From positions 3,596,001 through 3,660,000 of the forward strand of contig CADCXD010000001.1 of the NCBI GenBank assembly GCA_902806575.1: a stretch of 64,000 bases of DNA, given 5' to 3'. Origin of the DNA: Jackrogersella multiformis. Its lineage: Eukaryota > Ascomycota > Sordariomycetes > Xylariales > Hypoxylaceae. The position numbers and the translations under genes were made by a program. Shown piece after piece: positions 22,201 through 33,159 of this stretch. Under the pieces are notes generated by a model. That model did no database searches, was not told the DNA's origin, and was given only the letters and a program-made list of their open reading frames with translations. The first letter of the stretch is position 1, and the number at the start of each line of letters is the position of its first letter.

Positions 22201-25200
22201 GATCGATACCGTTGCTGCTGAGTTCCCTGCCTATACTAACTACCTCTACCTCACATATAACGCTTCGACTCATGACATTACTTTCAATGATCACGGTGTA
22301 ATGGTTCTCGGATCGGGCGTCTATCGTATTGGCTCCTCTGTCGAATTCGATTGGTGTTCGGTCAGAGCCATTCGCACGCTTCGGGAGTCGGGATTCAAGA
22401 CCATAATGGTTAATTATAATCCCGAGACCGTAAGTACCGATTACGATGAGGCAGACCGCCTATATTTCGAGAACATTAACTTGGAGACTATTCTGGATAT
22501 CTACCAAATGGAATCGTCCAGTGGAGTTCTCGGGGCTATGGGTGGTCAAACTCCCAACAACATCGCTCTGCCTCTACTACGCTCAGGTGTCAAGGTCCTA
22601 GGGACATCGCCAGAAATGATTGACAGGGCCGAGAATCGCTACAAGTTCTCGCGTATGCTCGATGAGATTGCTGTCGACCAACCGACCTGGAAAGAACTCA
22701 CAAGCTTTGAGGATGCCAGAAGTTTCTGCCAAAAAGTCTCGTATCCGGTGCTGGTTCGACCTTCGTATGTCTTGTCGGGTGCTGCTATGAACACCGTATA
22801 CTCAGAGGCAGACCTCGCATTATACCTGCAGCAGGCTGCGGAGGTTTCCCGTGAGCACCCTGTAGTGATCACAAAATACATTGAGAACGCCAAGGAGATT
22901 GAGATGGACGCTGTCGCAAAGGACGGAGCCGTTATTGGCCACTTCATTTCCGAGCATGTCGAGAATGCTGGTGTTCATTCTGGCGATGCAACCCTCATTC
23001 TGCCACCGCAAGATCTGGAACAGACCACAATCCAGCGCATCATCGAGGCTACACGAAAGATCGGTGCTAAGCTCAATGTTACGGGCCCTTTCAATATCCA
23101 ATTCATCGCGAAGGACAATGATATCAAGGTCATCGAATGCAATGTCCGGGCTTCGCGTTCATTCCCCTTCGTGTCGAAGGTCATGGGGGTTGACTTGATT
23201 GAGATGGCAACCAAAGCAATCATGGGAGTTCCCGTCACTGAATATCCACCGACTAGCTTACAACCAAACTGTGTTGGAGTGAAAGTACCACAGTTCAGTT
23301 TCTCGAGACTTTCCGGAGCTGATCCGGTATTGGGTGTGGAGATGGCTTCCACTGGAGAAGTTGCTTGCTTCGGCATGGATAAATATGAGGCATATCTCAA
23401 AGCATTGATGTCAACGGGCTTCAAGATCCCGAAGAGTAATGTACTTTTGTCAATTGGCTCTTACAAGGACAAAAAGGAGATGCTTCCATCGGTTGAGAAG
23501 TTGCAGAAAATGGGATATAATTTATTCGCCACGGCGGGTACTGCTGACTTCCTCCAGGAGCACGGTATTCCTGTTCAATTCTTGGAAGTTCTCAGCAACG
23601 AGGAAGACGACCAAAGATCTGAGTTCTCGCTTACACAGCATCTGGCAAAGAACATGATAAACCTCTACATCAACCTACCGTCCAACAATAAGTATCGCCG
23701 ACCTGCTAATTATATGAGCAAGGGATACCAGACTCGGCGAATGGCTGTGGATTATCAGATCCCGTTGGTCACCAATGTTAAGAATGCTAAAATTTTGATC
23801 GAGGCCATCGCAAGGCATTTTGAGCTAGATATTGGCAACCGTGACTACCAGACAAGTCATCGCACAATTGTTCTTCCAGGGTTGATTAATATCGCCGCCT
23901 TTGTTCCTGGAATAGGATCTCAGGGCAGCCATGATCTTCAGGCCGTTACCAAAGCTTCAATCGCCTCCGGCTTCAGCATGATACGCGTCATGCCCATGGG
24001 TGTTGAAGGCTCCATTACCGATGCAAGAACCCTGAAAATTGCCCAGCTAAGTAGTAAACAAGGCGGCTACTGTGATTACAACTTTTCTGTCTCGGCCACC
24101 TCCAGCAATGCTGATCAGATCAGCCAAGTGACGGGAGAGGTTGGATCACTTTTCATCCCATTCAATCATCTGTCAGACAACATTAGCAAAGTCGCTGCGG
24201 TCACTGCGCACTTCGACTCATGGCCCGCCCATAAACCCATTCTGACTGACGCAAAGACCACGGACCTTGCTTCCATTTTGCTACTTGCCAGCCTTCACAG
24301 TAGACGCATTCACGTCACTAGCGTCACGACTAAAGAAGATATCCGGCTCATTGCCCTCAGCAAAGAGAAAGGCTTAAACGTCACCTGTGATGTGTCAATC
24401 TATTCATTGTACTTGTCGCGGAAGGACTTCCCTGAATGCCTTTGTCTTCCCAAACCCGAAGACCAGAAGGCACTTTGGGATCACCTCAGCACGATAGACG
24501 TCTTCTCCATCGGTAGTCTCCCGTATCAGCTTGCACATACCATGCAATCTGACACAATCTCGGCAGTCAAGGCAGACCCGACAGTCGGCATTGCTGATGC
24601 CTTGCCTCTCCTGCTGACATCCATCACAGAAGGCAAGTTGACAATTGATGACGTGAAGACACGCCTCTACGATAATCCGAAGGAGATATTCGAGCTTCAC
24701 GAGCAGGTTGGTACGTCCGTTGAAGTTGAGATCGACCGTCCGTACACTGTATCGAAAACATCGTCGTGGTCACCATTCGTCGGCAAGACCATGCGCGGAG
24801 CAGTGCAAAGGGTTACTTTCAACAGCAGGACGGTCTGCCTTGATGGAGAACTTCTCCCGATCATCCCGCTCGGAAAGGACATGTCTACTCATGGCAGCCT
24901 GCCTACACCTATCTCACCACCTATGAAATCAATGCCCCAACCAACGCACCCGCTCGACGCTCTCCGTGCTCGACGCCTTTCTAGCCTTGGTAAACAAGTG
25001 GGCGTGCCACGCCTACTAGACAGTGAGATGGAAACTCTACGCCCCACCTCGAGAAGTGCGCCGACAGTAGATGAGTTCGGATTGCCGGGACCCGCACGGG
25101 CGCCTTTTGTTGATTCCCTCCATGATCTCCTCATGCAACCGTCCGCATTCAAGAGCGCGCATGTTCTCTCCGTCAAGCAGTACACGCGATCCGATCTTCA

Positions 25201-26126
25201 TCTTCTGTTTACCGTAGCCCAAGAGATGCGTCTTGGTGTCGATAGAGAGGGCGTTCTGAACATTTTGCGTGGTCGGGTTCTTTGCACTATGTTCTACGAG
25301 CCATCGACACGCACCTCGGCATCTTTCGATGCTGCCATGCAACGTTTAGGCGGTAGGACCATCCCTATTGCGACGACGCAGTCGTCGGTTCAGAAGGGAG
25401 AATCGCTTCAAGATACGCTAAGGACGCTCGAATGTTACGGTGATGCTATCGTATTGCGACATCCCGAAGAATCGTCGGTGGACGTTGCGAGGAAATATAG
25501 CAAGGTGCCCATCATCAACGGTGGCAATGGAAGCAAGGAGCACCCAACTCAAGCTTTCCTCGACCTCTTCACGATCCGTGAAGAGCTTGGTACCGTACAA
25601 GGCCTAACGATCACCTTTATCGGTGACCTCCTTTACGGACGGCCAGTGCACTCGTTGGTGTACTTATTGCGGCACTATCAAGTTCAAGTTCAGTTGGTGG
25701 CGCCGAAGTCACTAGCGCTCCCGGCCGACGTCCGCAGTCTGCTCAAGGAGTCTGGACAGTTGCTTTGCGAGTCCGAGGAGCTCACACCTGAAATCCTATC
25801 CAGGAGCGATGTATTGTATTGCACGAGAGTGCAGAAGGAACGCTTCCCAAGCGTCGAGGCCTATGAGAGAGTGAAGAACTCATACCGCATCGACAACGCA
25901 ACCCTCAAACATGCGAAGCAGACGACACGCGTGTTGCATCCTCTCCCCAGGAACGAGGAGGTTGCAGAGGAGGTTGATTACGATCACCGCGCAGCTTATT
26001 TCAGGCAGGTAAGTGATTAGACAAACAAGACTCTTCATATCTCTAAAATATATACTAACGGGTTTATAGATGAGGTACGGTCTATACTGCCGGATGGCCC
26101 TGCTTGCTTTGGTCATGTCCGGTTGA
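19263..26126 (+). CDS. URA2: Multifunctional CPSase/aspartate transcarbamoylase (URA2, pyr-3, pyrABCN type)
   Basis: This enzyme performs the first two steps of de novo pyrimidine synthesis. Exons 19263-19893, 19947-26008 and 26070-26126 give 2249 residues, close to the roughly 2200 of yeast Ura2. The donors are GTGAGT and GTAAGT, and the second intron has a TACTAAC branch site. In order it has a CPSase small domain and a glutaminase with GICLGHQ (Cys near residue 313) and FHPE. Two CPSase large halves follow, with ATP-grasp blocks ALGGLGSGFANN and RPSYVLSGAAMN. Then come an allosteric MGS domain (LFATAGTADF, about 1370-1490) and a dihydroorotase-like domain (about 1510-1860). After a linker is ATCase (about 1950-2249) with FYEPSTRTSAS, GNGSKEHPTQAF and HPLPRNEE. 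The dihydroorotase-like part reads LPGLINIAAFVPG where an active enzyme has the metal-binding HxH, so it is inactive. UTP feedback through MGS is expected from family knowledge. Confidence 0.97.
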
Positions 26127-26931
26127 AACAAGTAAAATAGTCGCCGGTATTGCTCGCCTTCACGTTCGTAGACGATCTTTTTATATGTGCATATAGAAGA
26201 TTGATGATACATAGGGTTTGTGTCGAGGGGCTTAAAAGTTAGATAGTCACTTGGTCTCCTTCCTCCGTAAGACTTTATTACAAATACTCGACGTATAGAA
26301 GGGAACACTACATTGGACATTGATTAGGCTCACGCCGCTTATGAGTGAATGACTTAAAGGTAGCTGGAACGGCGTATATGTATGTGTATGTATAACTATG
26401 TATTTGTATTTGTATGAGGTATGGTTTAGTTGTATGTATATATGTATGTGTATATGTGTATATGTGTGTATACGTATATATGTTTTGTATATAGTTGAAT
26501 TAATTTGGCTTCATTGCTTTGCTTCATCTCGTCTCATCTTGATTTTGGTGTTGTTTGAATATACCTAGTTCATACATGTAGTCCTAGTATATGGGTTATT
26601 TATAAGGTCTAACTGATTTTATAATTGGGTGCTTAACCTAAGATATATAAATTCATATGTCCGAGTAATGACGTTATTTAATTTACGTAGATATTTTAGA
26701 ATTACTATATACCTATCGAAATAATCCCCGTTATAAATGCTTTGATGAAATCATCGTTCGAAGTACCTCTAGCGTGGTGTGACTTTATTCTTTTTCTTGT
26801 CCTTTTTCGTGGGGGGTCGTTACAACAGATTCATTCCTTTTTCAACTGTTTCTAGAACACAACTAGTGGGTACAACCACAACCACCACTTAGCTGAAAGG
26901 GGTATTCATTACGCTTGCTTCATTTCAACTA
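26127..26931. other. 3' flank of URA2 and promoter of the PPOX-like gene
   Basis: It contains the TATG-rich tract listed separately and otherwise AT-rich sequence to about 26780. Short CAACCACAACC-like words lie just before the next gene. I see no gene. Confidence 0.55.
26374..26484. repeat. TATG/TGTATA-rich simple-sequence tract
   Basis: About 110 bases are made almost only of TATG, TGTA and TATA words downstream of URA2. It is probably a decayed tetranucleotide repeat. Confidence 0.75.
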
Positions 26932-27930
26932 ATGCAGCGCTTCGACGTCCGCCCAAACATCTCGTCATTGCGGCTCGCACAGATCACTACTCACTTCGCT
27001 TGGAAATTTCCCGTCAACCGTGCAATGGCAACGGCGTCATCCACCCTGGGGCCCGCGCCCTGGCGGAACCTCTTCTTGGAGCACATACAGACGATGAGCT
27101 CGCCGGAATTCAGCCTAGGCACGGTTCGGAAGGTCTCCTCCCCGACCGGCACGGCCTACTCGCCGCGGGCCCGCACATGCGTCTTCCGCGGTTTGCTCGC
27201 GGGGCTGCCGGTGAACCCTAAGAACGACGCGGAGCTGAACCCGGACGTCTACGATAGCGACTTCCTGACGCTCACGACGGACTGCCGCATGGACAAGATG
27301 GCGGAGCTCTTCGGCGCGGAGGCTGGCGACGCGGAGCTGAGGGGCTCGGGAGGCGGCGCGCCCGTCGAAGCCGTGTTCTGGGTCAAGGAGACGAGCACGC
27401 AGTGGCGCGTTAGAGGGAAGGCGTACGTGCTCGCCCCAGACGTCGAGGTCTCGCCCGAGGGGAAGCAGGTCATCTCTACACTCACAGCACAGATGCGGAG
27501 GAAGGATTCCGGCTCTAATCCCGATTCTGCTACTGCTACTGCTACCGCTACTGCTACGACTACGACTACTAATGATAGTTATAATAATAATAACGACAAG
27601 CAATGGAGCTTCGCCCGCGAGATCACGGCGCACTTCGGGAACCTGAGCCCCCAGATGAGAGGCACGTTCCGGAACCCGCCGCCGGGCACGCCGGTGGCGT
27701 CGCCGGTGAAGGACGACCGGCTGGGGCTGGGGCAGAAGGTAACGGACTTGGACGACGAGGTGGCGAGGGCTAACTTCAGGGTCGTTGTCGTCGTGCCGCA
27801 CGAGCTCGACCGCGCCGACTTGAGCGATCCGGAGCGTGCTCGCAGGTGGCTGTATACGTTTGTCGGCAGTGGCAAGTCGCAGGGCGGACTGGTGGAGAGC
27901 GGGTGGGAGAAGGTCGAGGTATGGCCGTAA
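26932..27930 (+). CDS. PPOX-type FMN-binding protein (Alr4036-like pyridoxamine oxidase family)
   Basis: This is an intronless gene of 332 residues. The region from about residue 40 has the split-barrel FMN-binding pattern: GPAPWRNLFLEHI, then FSLGTVRKV, RTCVFRG, DFLTLTTDCRMDKM, VEAVFWVKETSTQWRVRGKA. This fits the fungal Alr4036 branch of the pyridoxamine 5'-phosphate oxidase superfamily. The flavin is inferred from the family and the substrate is unknown. The first ATG (26932) adds about 31 residues with Arg and few acids, which could be a mitochondrial signal. The second ATG at 27025 would give the core protein alone. An insert of Thr/Ala and Asn codon repeats lies at about residues 200-222. 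The coding part is much richer in GC than the flanks. Confidence 0.8.
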   Translation: MQRFDVRPNISSLRLAQITTHFAWKFPVNRAMATASSTLGPAPWRNLFLEHIQTMSSPEFSLGTVRKVSSPTGTAYSPRARTCVFRGLLAGLPVNPKNDAELNPDVYDSDFLTLTTDCRMDKMAELFGAEAGDAELRGSGGGAPVEAVFWVKETSTQWRVRGKAYVLAPDVEVSPEGKQVISTLTAQMRRKDSGSNPDSATATATATATTTTTNDSYNNNNDKQWSFAREITAHFGNLSPQMRGTFRNPPPGTPVASPVKDDRLGLGQKVTDLDDEVARANFRVVVVVPHELDRADLSDPERARRWLYTFVGSGKSQGGLVESGWEKVEVWP

Positions 27931-30362
27931 CTGACAGAGAAAGACAAAAAAAGGGGGAGAGATAATTATTTGGTTGTAATACGTAGGAGGTTCAGATCTC
28001 ACTATAATCCCTACCTATAAAATACGTACCTTTCCCTAATGGCTACTCTGCTTGCTGGATACGTTGATCACGAGGGAAGGGTTCACGGCCCTACGTGTGG
28101 CAGTAACGCTTGACAGCGAACGGCTCTTCGCCATTTCCTAGTCTGCTACCCACCCCTACCTACCTACTTGGAAGAGCGGAAGCTCTCAGATGAAATCTTG
28201 GCGTTGCAAAATTGCCGCGCGAAATCTAAGACCTAGCCCGGTAATTCCCTCATGAGGCTCATCTAAGTCACTGACCTACCTACTTAATGCATCGGGGCCG
28301 GCGCGTAGTGAGGTGTGTATGTGTGTGCATCGTGCGTGAGATGTGATGAAATCTGTGTGTGATGTGATAAAAAAGGGAATGTCCCTCGCCTATCGAGCCG
28401 ACCACATGGCAATCCTACCGCATTCTTCTATAGCAGCCGCCGATCTAGCAGCTAGAGAATTACATCCTTACTGGATGTTCGAAAATAAGGGCCGTATCAC
28501 GTAGATAGTAAGCAGACTTCAACTGACTGACTTCGTGTTTTCTACCTTACCTACCTCCTACCTAACTAGGTACGTATTCCATTTTCTACATTTAACCTTG
28601 TGACCTCGTGGTGTTAAAATTACCCTCATCTCTGGCTGTCACTATCCACCCGTAGGTCCTACCTCTAACTACCTAGGTACCTGGTAATACTATTGAAACT
28701 TAGCAGTAGACCCCCAAGATTAACCACCACACGTGGGGGGACGGGAAGATGCCGCCATGGCTTCTTTACTTCCTAGTGTACGTGCGCTTGAAAGTACCGA
28801 GGCTGCGAGGTAGCGCATCCCGCTCCTCTTTATTTTCCTGCTAGATGGAATTCAACAAATACTTATTATGTCTCTGGGATACTACGTAAAGAAATTGCAA
28901 CAGCCTCAACGTAACAAAAAAACCAGATACCCTTACCTTTCGTTACCTAATGCATACCTGGTCAGTTTCTATTTACGAGTTGGACCCTTGGATGATGAGA
29001 TTCGGATCTTAATCATCTGAGGATGTCTTAGTGCCACACGTAAAAGTGGGGAGAAAAGAAGAAAGAAGATGCTTCCATCTCGAAGGGGACTAGGAGTCAG
29101 AAGTCGTTCTGAGCAGGGGGGCACACATCACGACTTTTCCACGTGTCCGAAGCCGGGATCCCATCCGGAATGGGGAGGTGGAGAAAAGAGAGAGGCAGAG
29201 GATGAGAGAGAGGGAGGGGGTGTTCAGTTTTGACCGCTCTTATCTGGTCATTATTGACTCTAGGTAGCCTTAGTATCATAATGCAATGGCCTATTGAGTA
29301 CCTCTACACTAGTGTGTTACGACGAGGCTGGGCTTCAACGTAGTGTACATACACTACACTAGTGTAAGAAAACGTCGCTCATCTCCGCCCCGTCCGTCAA
29401 CATCTAGTGTAGTGTGTGTACACTACACTAGTGTAAGAGCCTTCCAGGGCCTGGCATCGTGATCTGATGTCTGGAATGGCCTATGGGGGTGGGTGGAAGA
29501 ACTCTTCGTGCGTCGTGCGTCGTTACGCATGCAACGGCTAACTTAACATCCATCGACTTGAGCAGTTGGAGGTGATGTCAGCAAGCAGGAGTTCTCAATG
29601 ATCATAACCTGATGCTGATGACGCTAAGACGAAAAGCTTACGGCTGCGCAAAGACTGCCTATCAGGGTTTTACTTGCATTATGTGGAACGCGGCCCCTGT
29701 GTAGGATATGGATTGTATGTAGGACCTAGGTATTGTATGATATATCGTATTGTGCTCACGATCGGTGACAACGGAGGTCAAATTCATTATCCATACAACA
29801 TCAATATACCTTAGCTGCTTGGGGATTTAGTGTAGGTAGGTAATGTATATACCCTAGGTAGGTAGGTAATATACTTCGTATATGTAAGTAAGTCGGAGTC
29901 TCTTTACTTAAAAAATAAAATAAAAAACTCTTACCTACCTACCTACATAGGTACATAAGTAGCTTCTCGAGCGGGGTTTTTTATTGCCAGCCAGCCCAGG
30001 TTATGTTTCAGGCATAAGCCAGTCCGATCTGAATATGAAAGTATATGGATTGAATTAGATACCTACGTGTATGTAGTGCAGGTAGGTATGATCATTGATA
30101 AATTGTGCATACCTTGTATCTACTATTCACCGCTTAATTCATGTAGGTCTATGCAAAAGGTCTATGCAAAGCCAAAATATACTATGCACGCTTTTCTTTG
30201 ATCCATTGGGCAATTGGATTGGGGGTGGCTAACTTCAAAGTAGGTATCTAATGTATGTATTATTACACTAGGTCCCTAGTATGTTACGTAATAAACATGT
30301 GCAAGTATTTCTAATATTAAGAGGTAGGTAGACAGGTAGATAACCTTAGGGGAAATGTATGA
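27931..30362. other. Repeat-rich gene-free region, first half
   Basis: No gene is supported. It contains TACCTA/TAGGTA words (28540-28690, 29720-29950), the CACTAGTG palindromes near 29300-29440 and purine-rich stretches near 29160-29220. Short open frames are of low complexity. Confidence 0.55.
29306..29438. repeat. ACACTAGTGT palindromes in repeated flanks
   Basis: The word ACACTAGTGT occurs three times within 135 bases. The larger block TACACTACACTAGTGTAAG occurs twice (near 29349 and 29415). The second copy is preceded by TAGTGTAGTG, so it also forms a longer inverted repeat, TAGTGTAGTG against CACTACACTA. Related words recur near 31580 and 59502. Confidence 0.8.
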
Positions 30363-30560
30363 ATGGTAGGTACTGTCATGGCACGGTACCGGAACGGTTT
30401 TAAGGGTTTTGGTACAGTTCCTAGGTGTTGGTACTGTTCCAAGCTTTATGAAGCTATTCAAAAGCGTGCCAGCCAGTGCCAAATAGCAAGTATGCCAAAT
30501 TTAACAACTATACCATCCATACCAGCGTGCCAATTGCAGGTAAGTATACCAGTTTACAGG
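30363..30560. repeat. GGCAC/GGTAC-word repeat block, probable mobile-element remnant
   Basis: This block has many related short words: TGGCACGGTACCGGAACGG, GGTACAGTTCC, GGTACTGTTCC and several GTGCCA. The words return in hairpin form near 30786-30870. No coding capacity is seen. Confidence 0.5.
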
Positions 30561-30641
30561 TAAGTGTGCCAGTTATTAAGAATGGTTGAACCTTATATAA
30601 AGGTAAATATCGAAAACTTTAATGTGATAATTATGTAATGT

Positions 30642-30780
30642 ATGTACTTAGTGTAATGGTAAAACTGTAAAACTTTAAAATTGTAATAATGTAAAAACCA
30701 TGGTTCGAATCTTATGTAAAGCAAAATGTAAAATTAATTAAATAATAAATAATAAATAATAATGAAATGTATAATTTTTT
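30642..30780 (+). mobile_element. tRNA-derived SINE-like sequence with pol III signals
   Basis: An A-box-like TAGTGTAATGG (30649-30659) and a B-box GGTTCGAATC (30702-30711) are 53 bases apart, as in tRNA genes. About 25 bases later begins an (AAT/AAAT)n tail (30735-30764), and a run of six T follows at 30775-30780, a pol III terminator. The T-arm and acceptor do not fold well, so it is not a working tRNA. A half copy of the B-box flank (TGGTTGAACCTTATATAAAG, 30583-30602) lies just upstream. This is the order of parts of a fungal SINE, but only this one copy can be seen in the window. Confidence 0.5.
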
Positions 30781-30785
30781 AGAAA

Positions 30786-30870
30786 AACCGTGCCATATTT
30801 TGGCACGGTTCCTAAAAAGGGATGGCTTGGTAATGATTCTAATAATAATACGGTTCCAGAATTTTGGAAC
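30786..30870. repeat. Two short hairpins sharing words with the upstream block
   Basis: Inverted repeat AACCGTGCC/GGCACGGTT (30786-30794 and 30802-30810) has a 7-base loop. GTTCCA/TGGAAC (30853-30858 and 30865-30870) has a 6-base loop. GGCACGGT also occurs at about 30377 in the same orientation. Confidence 0.7.
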
Positions 30871-33159
30871 TGTACCTGCCCTTCATATAGTTCCTATAAG
30901 GAAGCATTTAACTCAGTATCGGCTTTTGACTTTGTCCCATCTTATTAATGCTAAGGTTCTTATGCTAAGGTTCTTAACTCCTAATATCGCGAAAAGTACA
31001 TACCTCATACCTCATACATTGGATATAAAGTAACCATACCTGACCGGCGTGATAGATTTTGCAGATCTGAAAATATATATTGTCGATGCAAGCCAGCGCA
31101 TTATCATGTCCCAATCAGGTACTGCAGCTCCGGTCACCCTCCACCTCTCACCCTCCTGCCCTCTCAGCCGAAGCTGGAGGAGAGTTTACGTACCTAGGTA
31201 CCTAGGTAGGTAGCCGTCTCGACTCTCGATGCTACCTAGGTACTTACAATAGGTACCTAGTGTACATATACGCAAGGCTATTCCCGCTTTGCCCGCTCGC
31301 ATAGACCCCATTGCGCCCTTGGCTTTTTTAATACTATTTACTCCTCCCAGCCACTCCCGCGATCAATGGATGGCTTGAACCGTTAAAAGCGGTCCCACGC
31401 GCAGTGACATGCATCTTACATGCCCCTAGCAGCCTAGGTGCACTACCTAGTTAAAACTCTGTTCGGCCATCCAAACAGATTGAGATCAGTTACCCTAGGT
31501 ACCTAGTGTACCTAGGTAGGTAGGTACATAGTTCGCTGTGGCATCAATCTTCCGACGAGACCCGATGTTCCTGTCGTAGATACACTACACTACACTAGGT
31601 CACAGGTGCCTAGGTAGATATACGGCAAACCTCTCCACTATCAACTGATGCTTCATGTGAATCCTTATGGGATTCGACAGCGACGTACTAGTGTAGGTAG
31701 CCAGTGCTAGTATACATATCTGCCGCCCCCATCTGCAGAGAAGACCTTGCTGCATGAAGACCAGATATTCCATATTCCATATGTCAAGAATTCCTCATCG
31801 AACTTCTCAGGTGACGATATAAATACATTTTCATTCAAGCGTTCTGCCTACCTAGGTACCTACTTTCTATAATCGGATTCGATCGCATTACCTACCTAGG
31901 TATGTACTCGATAGGTTGTCGGGCCGCGTCGACACCCCTCCTTTCAGTTTTCTTCTTATGGGCAAATAAACAATACAATACATTCATCCGTAACTAGTGT
32001 ACCTAGGTAGGTAATCGTCTGAATACCAACCCAAGGTAGGAATGTCCTTTTCAGACCGACGGCCGACAAGGTGACAAAAGGACATCGCAGCTCGGCGGCT
32101 CCTTCAATTAAGTGTGTAACACAAGCTGTTGTTTTTCGTTCTACCCCATACGAATCAATCTTCCATTTTGAGACCAGATCTCTAGAATAAATAGAATTTC
32201 CCGTTTTGGAGCAGGTTGTAAGGTCGCTTTTTAATCAACTAGAACGGGAGCTTCTTAATTAGTTGCCGATCAAAACCTTGACTACGTAGTACAAGAGAAG
32301 AAAAGGGCTTACAGATTCGTACGCGACGCCGCTAGTAGGCTAGCGTGGGACTAGGGTTCTCTCTCCCGCTACCCCTGGTCTTGCATCGGTAGTGTACAAG
32401 TGTACCTCTAGGTAGGTACCTAGGTAGGTAGCATTGTAATACACAGATGTCGGGGTACAAATGCATTGTTGCTATGTACCTAGGTATCGCGTACCTATAA
32501 TAAATGGAGACATTTAGGAATTGCCTGCCGCCTCCAGCTAACGTCTTGTACCTAGGTACCCATTGAATGTACATAGCAATGTACCGTAGGTAGCTTAAGG
32601 TTCTTCCCCCACAAGTTTACATGTAATTCCATTCCATCTCACAACCTTTAGAACCTTGGAATCTTTTCTTCCTCAATATCAACTTTGTTTCCACTCCATC
32701 CGATTCCTTCCCGTCTCACAGCCATAATAGCCATTTTACTCCCCGCCATATCCGCTTGAATTGCCGTCCATTATCTTGATTTGAAGATCAATTGATCGAG
32801 TTCTTCTGACTTATATTAAACCCACAAGCGGATGCCGTAATTGGCTATTTTTCTTTTTTGGACACCTCATAGAAATAAAATAGGCCTCCTAAGCCCCATA
32901 TTGCCTTGCCTCATCGAGTCCACCAAGTAGCTGCCCGCGCTGCATGCTTGGCTCGGCCAAATGTCAACTACTTTTTGATTAAACATAATGACATCGCTAT
33001 TGGCATCTTTAACCTAACAGTCACCTAGCTGTTTGCTTTGCTCACCTTCTCACCGAATACTCCTTTACTTCGGGTAACAATCAGATGTCGGAGAAAGGCC
33101 GACTACACGCGTCTTGTTAGCATCAATCGCGGGCAAAATACCATATTTATATATTCAAG
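30871..33159. other. Repeat-rich gene-free region, second half
   Basis: No gene is supported. It is dominated by TACCTAGGTA words up to about 32600. From there the DNA is plain and AT-leaning and probably holds the promoter and leader of the gene at 33160. Confidence 0.55.
31188..32590. repeat. Dense cluster of TACCTAGGTA palindromes
   Basis: About a dozen copies or near copies lie here (for example near 31192, 31230, 31250, 31497, 31510, 31849, 31893, 32001, 32418, 32478 and 32549), with mixed TAGGTAGGTA extensions. The word is its own reverse complement. This is the densest cluster in the window and it contains no gene. Confidence 0.85.

Noticed and set aside
27115..28002. Long antisense open frame opposite the PPOX-like gene
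   Set aside because: It mirrors a GC-rich coding strand, is extremely Arg/Leu rich and shows no domain. The plus-strand product has a clear family pattern.
30642..30722. Functional tRNA gene
   Set aside because: The A and B boxes fit, but the T-stem and acceptor stem cannot pair properly and no anticodon arm can be drawn. I keep it as tRNA-derived only.
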